Below, one piece after another: positions 5,273 through 10,803 of a stretch of 10,803 nt of DNA. Both the position numbers and the translations under genes were made by a program. The notes under the pieces were generated by a model. The model was given only the letters and a program-made list of their open reading frames with translations. It did not search any database and was not told the DNA's origin. The stretch's first letter is position 1. Each line of letters starts with the position of its first letter. Origin of the DNA: Acidobacteriota bacterium (GTDB taxonomy: Bacteria > Acidobacteriota > Terriglobia > Terriglobales > Acidobacteriaceae); the NCBI GenBank assembly GCA_021779695.1, contig JAJYAE010000140.1:1-10803 (forward strand), read 5' to 3'.

Positions 5273-5566
5273 ATGTTTCGATTGGACTATATTTCCTGCG
5301 TCTTGACCATCAGTTCCACCATCCTTGTGGGAAAGAAACGTTGGGAGGGATGGCTGATCGCAGGTCTCAACAGCATTCTGATCTGTGTCATCGCGGTGAA
5401 CACGGCGCAGCTTGGATTCATTCCGGCAAATCTGTTTTGCCTCGGCCTTTACGCATTCAACATCTGCGAGTGGCGCAAGAGCATTAGGGCATCACAAGAA
5501 CGCAAACAGAGTTGCCCTGAAAGTCGCTCACTCACTGCACCGGGAGCCCAACAAATGCGAGTTTGA
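5273..5566 (+). CDS. Small PnuC-like membrane protein
   Basis: This encodes 97 residues and is the only convincing plus-strand gene. The first 66 or so residues are hydrophobic and helical: MFRLDYISCVLTISSTILVG, KKRWEGWLIAGLNSILICVI and QLGFIPANLFCLGLYAFNIC, then EWRK. Three short membrane helices with a K-W-x-G-W turn resemble half-size relatives of the PnuC (nicotinamide riboside transporter) fold, though transport is only inferred. GGAAG about 8 nt before the ATG supports the start. Residues beyond EWRKSI are polar and low in information, and the same DNA looks more coding-like in another frame (see 5484-5681). The true conserved protein may therefore end early, with a frame change after it. 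Confidence 0.75.
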   Translation: MFRLDYISCVLTISSTILVGKKRWEGWLIAGLNSILICVIAVNTAQLGFIPANLFCLGLYAFNICEWRKSIRASQERKQSCPESRSLTAPGAQQMRV

Positions 5567-5681
5567 TGCGGATGCCTTTGTCTGGAACGTGATTCGTTAC
5601 TGCGCGGACAGTATTAACGGCCTCCGTCCCCGCTATCGCGATTTCGCGCCACGGACCAGCAAGCCGCAGTCGAGATCATAG
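5484..5681 (+). pseudogene. Coding-like tail, out of frame with the PnuC-like gene
   Basis: In the frame ending at TAG 5681 the peptide reads RVALKVAHSLHREPN, then KCEFDADAFVWNVIRYCADS and INGLRPRYRDF. It has balanced composition and coding-type base usage. No start codon with a ribosome site exists in this frame after the PnuC-like helices. The stretch overlaps the end of that gene by about 80 nt. It is probably the end of a gene whose beginning has been lost, or a frameshifted extension. I do not recognise the family. Confidence 0.3.
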
Positions 5682-5772
5682 AAATGACGATGGCCCGATG
5701 GGAAGTGCAACCTGAAGCATCTGGTTTTTCGCCGCCGATTCTGGCCCAAGCCGATAACAATTTCTATTCGGA

Positions 5773-6225
5773 CTACTGCTTCTCCAAATCGATGCTTTCG
5801 TATTCGTGGCGCGCGATGGCGGCGCGAATCTGCGCCGGGGTCTTTCCGAGTTTGATTTGCTGGTAGGCGAAGAAACCCTCTTTTGCGCAGATGTCGCACG
5901 CTGTCCCATGCAGAGTCTCGAAACAACTGCGCAGGCTTGTATGGCCAACAGAACGGTCGCACCGGCAGTTGCAGGGCAACTGGTAGAGGGCATTTCCCAC
6001 TTTCGCTGCCTGCTGATAGACGTGGACCTGCCAAGGATAGCGGAAATTCGGCCCGGTCAGGTCTTTCCCGGATTTGATGGGCGGCAGCGCGCTTACCCGC
6101 AACGGAGCGGTGGGATGATAGGCCGGCAAATCATCCACTGGGTTGGACCACTGAGCATAACTGGCTGCGGTAACCGTGACGACAGCCAAACCAATGAACA
6201 AGCGACGCAGAGAATCATTTTTCAC
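5773..6225 (-). CDS. Exported PCYCGC-motif (PF13798-like) Cys-rich protein
   Basis: This encodes 150 residues. Residues 1-24 are a signal peptide (RRLFIGLAVVTVTAASYA). The mature part has PWQVHVYQQAAKV, then the Cys block LPCNCRCDRSVGH (83-95), SCFETLHG (100-107) and ACDICAKEGFFAYQQIKLGK (109-128). It ends in a short helix with AQIRAAIARHEYE. This is the layout of the PCYCGC-motif family: a C-x-C-x-C block followed by paired Cys, probably binding a metal ion in the periplasm. Here the motif reads PCNCRC rather than PCYCGC. The start is GTG at 6225, chosen because GGGGAG lies 8 nt upstream. No partner gene is close enough to prove an operon. The family's biochemical role is not established. 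Confidence 0.85.
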   Translation of the reverse strand: MKNDSLRRLFIGLAVVTVTAASYAQWSNPVDDLPAYHPTAPLRVSALPPIKSGKDLTGPNFRYPWQVHVYQQAAKVGNALYQLPCNCRCDRSVGHTSLRSCFETLHGTACDICAKEGFFAYQQIKLGKTPAQIRAAIARHEYESIDLEKQ

Positions 6226-6292
6226 AAGAAGATCTCCCCTTTCACGAAAAAACGCAACGACATACCTCTACAACAAGATGGTTGGAAGTGAC

Positions 6293-6305
6293 TGCACGGC
6301 GTGCA
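6293..6305. promoter_or_regulatory. 13-bp perfect dyad upstream of the PCYCGC-type gene
   Basis: TGCACGGCGTGCA is a perfect palindrome around its central base, about 70 nt upstream of the GTG start at 6225. The position would suit an operator site, but no promoter boxes are clear, so it may be chance. Confidence 0.2.
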
Positions 6306-6349
6306 CAACACAGCCCGGTCAAGAAACATGGGACAAAGCGGACGCGGAC

Positions 6350-6700
6350 TCAAGCTGCAGGCTGGTGTTTCTCAGCAGACCTGCGAGTGCGGGTGCCTCC
6401 CTCTATCGATACGGATTCCAGGCGGAACGAGTTTTTGCCCTCCGGAATCATTGCCAACCGAACAGACGTTCGATCGCGGGTTCTATGCATGTGCCTGGTT
6501 TCAAGCCAGGAACAGAGACGGGGATCGTAGATTTCAGGCTGGCCCTGCCAGAAGTCAGGCGCCAGTCCACACTGGATCCGGAGGTGATCCAGTTGTAACT
6601 CGATGACCGCGATGTCTCTGGGAAAATGTCGCCGCACATTACCCGTGCCGACATATAGCCCACTCATATCACGGCCTCTGCTTTGCGCTTTGACGATCAT
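6350..6700 (-). CDS. Hypothetical protein, conserved-looking
   Basis: This encodes 116 residues from the ATG at 6700. It reads [20 protein letters not shown], then [38 protein letters not shown] and [17 protein letters not shown]. Composition and base usage are clearly coding, and the charged/aromatic blocks look like a compact soluble protein with no signal peptide or membrane segment. I recognise the flavour (short hypothetical proteins in Acidobacteriota-like genomes) but no domain or function. AGCAGG lies about 5 nt before the ATG at 6700. A longer version could begin at TTG 6742, where no ribosome site is visible. It follows the hairpin that ends the cytochrome c gene. Confidence 0.65.
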   Translation of the reverse strand: MIVKAQSRGRDMSGLYVGTGNVRRHFPRDIAVIELQLDHLRIQCGLAPDFWQGQPEIYDPRLCSWLETRHMHRTRDRTSVRLAMIPEGKNSFRLESVSIEGGTRTRRSAEKHQPAA

Positions 6701-6763
6701 ATGCACCTGCTCTTCAACGTCGGTTGTAAGTCTCTTGGGCAATCCCAGAGAAACGTTGAGGAT

Positions 6764-6785
6764 GGCCCGCCTCCAGCGGCGGGCC
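6764..6785 (-). terminator. GC-rich hairpin after the cytochrome c gene
   Basis: GGCCCGCC (6764-6771) and GGCGGGCC (6778-6785) form a perfect 8-bp stem with a 6-nt loop, 12 nt beyond the cytochrome stop codon. Only a short U-rich stretch lies farther downstream, so it is a terminator or processing hairpin of moderate certainty. Confidence 0.5.
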
Positions 6786-6797
6786 GCATGACTTCAC

Positions 6798-7115
6798 CTA
6801 CTTCAACGTCCGGAAGTAGGAAACGGCATCCTTGATCTGAGCGTCGGTGAGTCCGGTGATCGGCTTCATTTTGCCTTTGCCGTTCTTGACCGCAGTAATC
6901 ATCTGCTCAGTCGTCAGATTCTTTATGCCGGGATCGGACGCTGCTTTGATGCCCATGGCCTTGGCTATCGCAGGGTTTGGCGTACCGGTGGCGCCATGGC
7001 ACACCTGGCACTTTGCCTTGTAAGTCGCTGCGCCCGAAGATTTGTCGAAGCCCATGGATCCGGCCATGTACACTGCCGCGGCCAGTACCGCAAGAGTTCG
7101 AATCGTCTTTGTCAT
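6798..7115 (-). CDS. Mono-heme c-type cytochrome, exported
   Basis: This encodes 105 residues. The signal peptide is MTKTIRTLAVLAAAVYMAG. The heme-binding motif CQVCH (Cys36, Cys39, His40) follows YKAK. Met83 in GKMKPITGL is the likely sixth ligand. The end is the usual class I helix (TDAQIKDAVSYFRTL). It matches the small cytochrome c family used for periplasmic electron transfer, at normal length. The start at 7115 is chosen over an upstream in-frame codon at 7145 because AAGGAGAT sits 7 nt before it. It lies 60 nt downstream of the DUF488 gene. Its electron partner cannot be inferred here. Confidence 0.92.
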   Translation of the reverse strand: MTKTIRTLAVLAAAVYMAGSMGFDKSSGAATYKAKCQVCHGATGTPNPAIAKAMGIKAASDPGIKNLTTEQMITAVKNGKGKMKPITGLTDAQIKDAVSYFRTLK

Positions 7116-7175
7116 TGCATATCTCCTTCGGTTTGTGAGTTTCAACTAACAGCTCTGCTTGGAATTGAGCAAATG

Positions 7176-7823
7176 CTAGATCCGGGCCAGATCATCCTCC
7201 GGGATCCCCGTCTTCCATGCGATGCGTTCTTCCTGACGCCGATATGCGTCTACGGCCAGTTCCTCGCCCGAGTTGAAAAGATTGGGCGCAATGTTGAGCC
7301 GCTCGACGAGCCGGGCCAATGCGTCACGGTGGGATTCGAGGGCTCCGGTATACAGTATGTGTTGGATCGAGTATCCGCTCGCTGCCAGGCACCGCGAGAC
7401 GAGGATAGTCCGATGGCAGTCCAGGTGGTCTCTCTCCGCACACATGAGCGCCATGCGTCGCGAAGCCGCGATTGCCTGAACCTGGGCCATTCCGCGCGCG
7501 AAAGACTCGGATTTGACAACTTCCTCGTAAGACACTCTGCCATCCACAATGCAGTTGGGGTCTTTCGTGCGGGCTCCTAGCGCGGCGCCAAGGAAGACGT
7601 ACTGGATGCCATATTTGCGCAGCGAGAATCCAAGCTCCTCCCGATGGAACTGTGGATGGGCCTTGCAATAGGGCACACTCCGTACGTCGCAGACGACGTC
7701 GATCGCGTGTTGCGAGAGCAGCCTTACGAACTGAGCGATGGAATGGTTCGAATGGTCGATCATAAAGATCTCGGGCATTCGGTTGCTTCTTCGGAGCGGA
7801 TTTGTGAATTTCCGACTTGTCAT
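7176..7823 (-). CDS. DUF488 family protein
   Basis: This encodes 215 residues. Family landmarks are present: CDVRSVPYCKAHPQFHREEL (45-64), LGAALGAR (78-85) and, near the middle, LMCAERDHLDCHRTILVSR (126-144) with a Cys pair. These match the conserved D-V-R-x-x-P and C-x-E-x-x-x-x-C-H-R motifs of the DUF488 (PF04343) family. The biochemical role of the family is not settled; a nucleic-acid-related function has been suggested by fold. The protein is cytoplasmic (no signal peptide). AGAGGT lies 7 nt before the ATG at 7823, which decides the start, although Met16 (7778) is possible. It is followed by the cytochrome c gene. Confidence 0.9.
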   Translation of the reverse strand: MTSRKFTNPLRRSNRMPEIFMIDHSNHSIAQFVRLLSQHAIDVVCDVRSVPYCKAHPQFHREELGFSLRKYGIQYVFLGAALGARTKDPNCIVDGRVSYEEVVKSESFARGMAQVQAIAASRRMALMCAERDHLDCHRTILVSRCLAASGYSIQHILYTGALESHRDALARLVERLNIAPNLFNSGEELAVDAYRRQEERIAWKTGIPEDDLARI

Positions 7824-8343
7824 AACGCCACCTCTGTTAGGATTCCGATTCTGCCGGCAATGTCACGATTACCCGTTGTGTGTGTAAGTGTATGGACTTC
7901 GTTACCCTGGCTTCTCAACCGATGTTCATAAGTGCCGCCTCACGGATTGCGAGTCCGCGAGTGTTCCGAGAGGGTGTACGCTTGCGCATGTCTTTCGGCC
8001 TTGCGCCATCAACATTTCCTTGAGAGCTGTAGGAGGCATTGCGCATGCGAACCTGGCCATCAGTCGCGCTGTCGCAAAAACGAGCCTAACCACCCTATAC
8101 AGAGAGCCGAGAGAAGCTGTGGTTGGCGCTACATGGCTCGCCCGTTGTTTTGCGATAAGACTTCGGGAGTACGCGCAAGGGGAAACCAACGGCTCACGTC
8201 CAAAATCGGCGGAACGCACGGTCGATCCGCAAACGGAATCTAGATTGGTTGCATTCATTAGCTTCCTCTCTGAATTACTCATTTTCTGATCCACCGCGGA
8301 CAACCCTGATCGAGATTTACAAGGGCCTGTCTTGCGGCGGCTC
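7824..8343. other. Intergenic stretch with no confident gene
   Basis: About 520 nt. A 125-codon minus frame (8303-7926) runs through it, but its composition is not protein-like over most of its length. Within it, an ATG preceded by AAGGA opens MAQGRKTCASVHPLG and a 12-residue tail, of which CASVHPLG recurs at 307-335. No promoter, tRNA or repeat beyond that was seen. Confidence 0.45.
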
Positions 8344-8676
8344 TTATTGCATCCCGCGAATCGATATCACCGTAAGCGTTAGGTCCCTGAGGGTTCCCAC
8401 GACCTTGACGTGCTTGCAAGCAAAGGGACCAATGGTTTGCGGCTTGCCCGCCAAAGTGTAGACATTAGCGCCAACCACCAGTGCGTAACTTGCTTTGCCC
8501 TTCAAGCACTCCTGAATACACTCGGCATCCGTCTTGCCGGGCAACATGTGCTTCTGGCCGCACCTGGTGTCGCTTACAACTCCTTCGATCGGTCGGGACT
8601 CAGCATGAGCCCGCTGGATTTCGGCCAACATGGCAGCGGATAGAAAAGCGAGGGATAGAATTGACGCCATTCTCAT
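8344..8676 (-). CDS. Small exported three-Cys protein, short paralog
   Basis: This encodes 110 residues from the ATG at 8676, supported by GGAGAC directly upstream; the frame is open farther but lacks a signal peptide there. The signal peptide is MRMASILSLAFLSAAMLAEI (cleavage near AHA-ES). The mature part is collinear with the protein at 690-1058 without gaps to about residue 104. Shared stretches include KHMLPGKTDAECI and ECLKGKASYALV, and the three Cys (39, 53, 57) are conserved. It has an extra Cys87 (FACKHV against FAGKHV) and ends GMQ, lacking the Met-rich tail of the other copy. It lies 88 nt after the DUF2318-type gene and probably belongs to the metal-efflux operon. A periplasmic metal-related role is inferred from context. 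Confidence 0.85.
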   Translation of the reverse strand: MRMASILSLAFLSAAMLAEIQRAHAESRPIEGVVSDTRCGQKHMLPGKTDAECIQECLKGKASYALVVGANVYTLAGKPQTIGPFACKHVKVVGTLRDLTLTVISIRGMQ

Positions 8677-8764
8677 GTTTGTCTCCGTAGAGCGAAGTCT
8701 GAACACCCTTGTGAACGAGCCCGATTGCAAATTCCACCGCCGCGATGCGCGAACTGTGCGGTCT

Positions 8765-9301
8765 TTATTGAGGCTGTTGCGCGGCCACTGCGAGAACATC
8801 ACGTGTCAACACGGTGATGTTGCCGCTTGTTTTCGTATGCGGTATTTCGACAAGCGCGCAGCCAGTTGTTCCCACCTTCCGATCTTTCGCCTCAAAAGTC
8901 ATCTGGCTATTGCACTCGCCGCACATCATCTGCCCATTCTTCGCGTAATGGCGATTATGGCTGCGGTAACATATACGGCAGCTTGCCAGAGCCACGTGAA
9001 CGGTCTTGTCGTCGGTCATTTCGACAACAATCTTCGCCTTCTGTCCCGAGGCGCTGACTTCGAACAAATGGAGCTGCCGTGGACTCAACTTGGCCGCGTC
9101 CAGGTGAAGATCCTGATCCTTGCTCATCGCGACCACCGGGATGTCGCTCTTCTGCGGACGATCAGCGATGTAAACACTCGCAAGGGCAATGACGGACAAG
9201 AGCATTAGCCCGCCGCATAGCGCCCACACCGGCCAGAACGCGTACCAGTCGCCGCGGCACGGTGCCTTGGAATGCTTAGGGCGAATCCGATGATTGTTCA
9301 T
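8765..9301 (-). CDS. DUF2318-type membrane-anchored Cys-pair protein
   Basis: This encodes 178 residues. A basic N-terminus precedes one membrane helix at about 24-46 (ALCGGLMLLSVIALASVYIA), so the rest is likely periplasmic. The C-terminal half has ASCRICYRSHNRHYAKNG (106-123), MMCGECNSQMTF (125-136) and TTGCALVEIP (145-154). This C-x2-C, C-x2-C plus single Cys layout matches the DUF2318 (PF10080) family of predicted membrane metal-binding proteins. The likely ligand is a metal ion or Fe-S centre, which is inference. AAGG lies 7 nt before the ATG, and the upstream transglycosylase stop is only 9 nt away, indicating co-transcription with the lytic transglycosylase and the efflux pump. Confidence 0.85.
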   Translation of the reverse strand: MNNHRIRPKHSKAPCRGDWYAFWPVWALCGGLMLLSVIALASVYIADRPQKSDIPVVAMSKDQDLHLDAAKLSPRQLHLFEVSASGQKAKIVVEMTDDKTVHVALASCRICYRSHNRHYAKNGQMMCGECNSQMTFEAKDRKVGTTGCALVEIPHTKTSGNITVLTRDVLAVAAQQPQ

Positions 9302-9310
9302 AATTGCACC

Positions 9311-10135
9311 TTAACGACTGCTGGGGGCGAAGACGGCTACCGCACCCGCTTCGTTGTGATGTTCCGCGAGGGATGACGTCGGGTCAAAGGACCGGATCGC
9401 AGCCAACACCCGGGGAACATAGTTTCTGGTTTCGAGCGGCAACACTCGAAGGTTGGTCAATTCATCGAAGTCTTGAGTGTGCGTTCTTAGGATCGCCGAG
9501 CCGACGTTGACTTCTCCCGTGTTGTAGGCGGCGAGTGCTAGCTTCCAATCTCCGAATTGCGCGTGCAGGTCGTGAAGATATTGCGCCGCGGCGTCGGTGG
9601 CCTTGAAAAGATCGAGACGGTCATCCTCTGTGTCATCCACGCGCAGCCCATAGCGAAGCGCGGTGTCCGGCATCAACTGCCAAAGACCGCGAGCGCCCTT
9701 AGGAGAGAGCGCGGTTGCGTGCCCTCCGCTCTCGACAAGAACTACGGCTACGAGATCGGTGGGTACTCCATGACTCCGCAGAATGGGCTCGATCGCCGGG
9801 CGTAGCATATCCACACGCGCCGCCGCAAAGCTCGGGCCGCTACTCCAAGTTCGGGATTGCGGCCTATTGAGAATGGCAAGGTTTGCACTAGGTGTTTTAT
9901 TGACTCCAACCTGACCATTCGCGGCGGCTGGAATCTGCGTGGCAGAGGCAAGAATCGCGTCCGCTGCGCTGGCTAACGAGTCGTCAACTCCCGAGAACGG
10001 CTGCTCGCCAGTTGAGTGGGTCTGTTGAGCGAGCGGCGTTCCCTGACTCCACAGAGAGACAGGAACTGCCCAGAAGAAGATTGCAGCCAAGGCCATCCAC
10101 CAGTGCTTTGCTCCAAAGATCATTCCGTTAGTCAT
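9311..10135 (-). CDS. Lytic transglycosylase (SLT domain)
   Basis: This encodes 274 residues. The start carries an export signal (core WWMALAAIFFWAVPVSLW), followed by a Ser/Ala-rich linker to about residue 100. The SLT domain covers about 110-250. The catalytic Glu is in LVESGGHA (Glu135), with GLWQLMPDTALRYGL (150-164) and the AAYNTGE motif (202-208). Such enzymes cleave the MurNAc-GlcNAc bond of peptidoglycan with anhydro-sugar formation. The ATG at 10135 is chosen because GGAGAC lies 8 nt upstream and the gene then overlaps the pump gene by just 8 nt (ATGACTAA). A GTG at 10165 is the alternative start. The role here may be to open the wall for envelope-spanning efflux machinery, which is inference from co-location. 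Confidence 0.92.
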   Translation of the reverse strand: MTNGMIFGAKHWWMALAAIFFWAVPVSLWSQGTPLAQQTHSTGEQPFSGVDDSLASAADAILASATQIPAAANGQVGVNKTPSANLAILNRPQSRTWSSGPSFAAARVDMLRPAIEPILRSHGVPTDLVAVVLVESGGHATALSPKGARGLWQLMPDTALRYGLRVDDTEDDRLDLFKATDAAAQYLHDLHAQFGDWKLALAAYNTGEVNVGSAILRTHTQDFDELTNLRVLPLETRNYVPRVLAAIRSFDPTSSLAEHHNEAGAVAVFAPSSR

Positions 10136-10803
10136 GAGGTGTCTCCGCAAGTGGAACTGCTTCACGCTTTAGAGCGGGCTTGACTTCCCAGTTCCACTTC
10201 CAGATCGCGAAGATCGGTGGATATACGACCAGTTCCATGAGGAACGACGTGATAATTCCGCCGATCATGGGAGCCGCGATACGCTTCATGACATCCGCTC
10301 CAGAACCCACCGACCACATAATCGGCAGCAGTCCGAAGAGCATGCACGAAACAGTCATGACTTTGGGCCGCAGCCGCTTGACCGCGCCGTGAACGATGGC
10401 TTCGCGCAAGTCGTCCCAGGAGTGAATGCCGCCCGTCTTCAGTGCTTCGTGGTAGGCAAGGTCGAGGTAGAGAAGCATGAAGACGGCCGTTTCGGCATCA
10501 ACTCCGAGCAGCGCGATGAGGCCGACCCACACGGCGATGCTCATGTTGTAGTGCAGCAGGTACAGAAACCAGACCGCTCCAATGGCCGAGAAAGGCACGG
10601 CCAGCAGAATAATCATTGTTTTGATCGCCGAGCCGGTATTGAAGTAGAGCAGCAGGAAGACGATGAAGAGCGTAATGGGAATGACGAACTTCAGGCGCTG
10701 CGCTACCTCCTGCATGAATTCATACTGTCCGCTCCAAACAAGCTCGTAGCCGGCAGGTATTTTGACCTTCTTAGCAACGGCGGCTTTGGCATCGCGCACA
10801 TAG
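10128..10803 (-). CDS. CusA/CzcA-type heavy-metal efflux RND pump, C-terminal part only
   Basis: The last 224 or so residues are in the window, and the gene continues beyond the right edge (a complete pump has over 1000). Visible parts are the second periplasmic domain end (AGYELVWSGQYEFMQ) and membrane helices including VIPITLFIVFLLLYF. Also present are the family signature GLIALLGVDAETAVFMLLYLD, the cytoplasmic loop KRLRPKVMTVSCMLFG, and SGADVMKRIAAPMIGG. These match the CusA/CzcA group of proton-driven exporters of Cu/Ag or Co/Zn/Cd, located in the inner membrane as part of a tripartite complex. The exact metal cannot be told because the substrate residues lie outside the window. The 3' end overlaps the lytic transglycosylase start by 8 nt. 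Confidence 0.95.
   Translation of the reverse strand, partial: YVRDAKAAVAKKVKIPAGYELVWSGQYEFMQEVAQRLKFVIPITLFIVFLLLYFNTGSAIKTMIILLAVPFSAIGAVWFLYLLHYNMSIAVWVGLIALLGVDAETAVFMLLYLDLAYHEALKTGGIHSWDDLREAIVHGAVKRLRPKVMTVSCMLFGLLPIMWSVGSGADVMKRIAAPMIGGIITSFLMELVVYPPIFAIWKWNWEVKPALKREAVPLAETPHD

Noticed and set aside
5164..5487. Plus-strand frame beginning MSIAALLAGITG
   Set aside because: It starts promisingly but then runs out of frame through the PnuC-like gene and loses coding character.
7926..8303. 125-codon minus frame in the gap before the three-Cys gene
   Set aside because: Most of it has no protein-like composition and no ribosome site at its first Met. Only the short CASVHPLG part is of interest.
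1..10803. CRISPR array, tRNA, rRNA or transposase
   Set aside because: No regularly spaced repeats, cloverleaf structures or transposase motifs were seen on either strand.

Overview
The window looks like chromosomal DNA of a Gram-negative, GC-rich soil-type bacterium. I infer Acidobacteriota, though no marker gene proves it. The reasons are many small exported proteins of types I associate with that phylum, a regulatory-like (CarboxypepD_reg) surface protein, a PCYCGC-type Cys protein, and a CusA-type efflux pump whose C-terminus reads ELVVYPPIFAIWK. Almost everything is coded on the minus strand, so reading in gene order runs from high to low coordinates. No rRNA, tRNA, transposase or CRISPR array was seen.

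Right part (10803 to 8344). The 3' end of a CusA/CzcA-type heavy-metal RND pump overlaps a lytic transglycosylase by 8 nt. That gene is followed 9 nt later by a membrane-anchored DUF2318-type Cys-pair protein, and 88 nt after that by a small exported three-Cys protein. This looks like one metal-efflux/envelope operon. A roughly 520-nt gap with no confident gene follows, then a DUF488 protein, a mono-heme cytochrome c, a conserved-looking hypothetical protein and a PCYCGC-type exported protein.

Middle (5773 to 4356). The only plus-strand gene is a small PnuC-like membrane protein (5273-5566), followed by an out-of-phase coding-like tail. A compact unit follows on the minus strand: a near-consensus promoter, a 44-codon ORF and an intrinsic terminator, about 200 nt in all. 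Immediately beyond it is what looks like the 5'-truncated end of a helical, HEPN-like domain gene.

Left part (4332 to 1). A surface/periplasmic protein with a CarboxypepD_reg-like N-terminus and one C-terminal membrane helix is followed 11 nt later by a Crp/Fnr-family regulator. Next come an exported helical protein, a paralog of the three-Cys protein (this copy with a Met-rich tail), and at the edge the first 60 codons of another exported protein.

The less ordinary content lies between the genes. A 137-bp element occurs twice (1839-1975 and 4168-4304), with a nearly identical 38-bp core that can fold with AGGAGG-like sequence in the loop. Beyond the core, several differences fall at third codon positions of one frame, which suggests a small-protein family. 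A leader plus first eight codons (1035-1120) is duplicated in front of an unrelated exported protein (1598-1684). A short peptide-like motif occurs about 350 nt downstream of both three-Cys paralogs.
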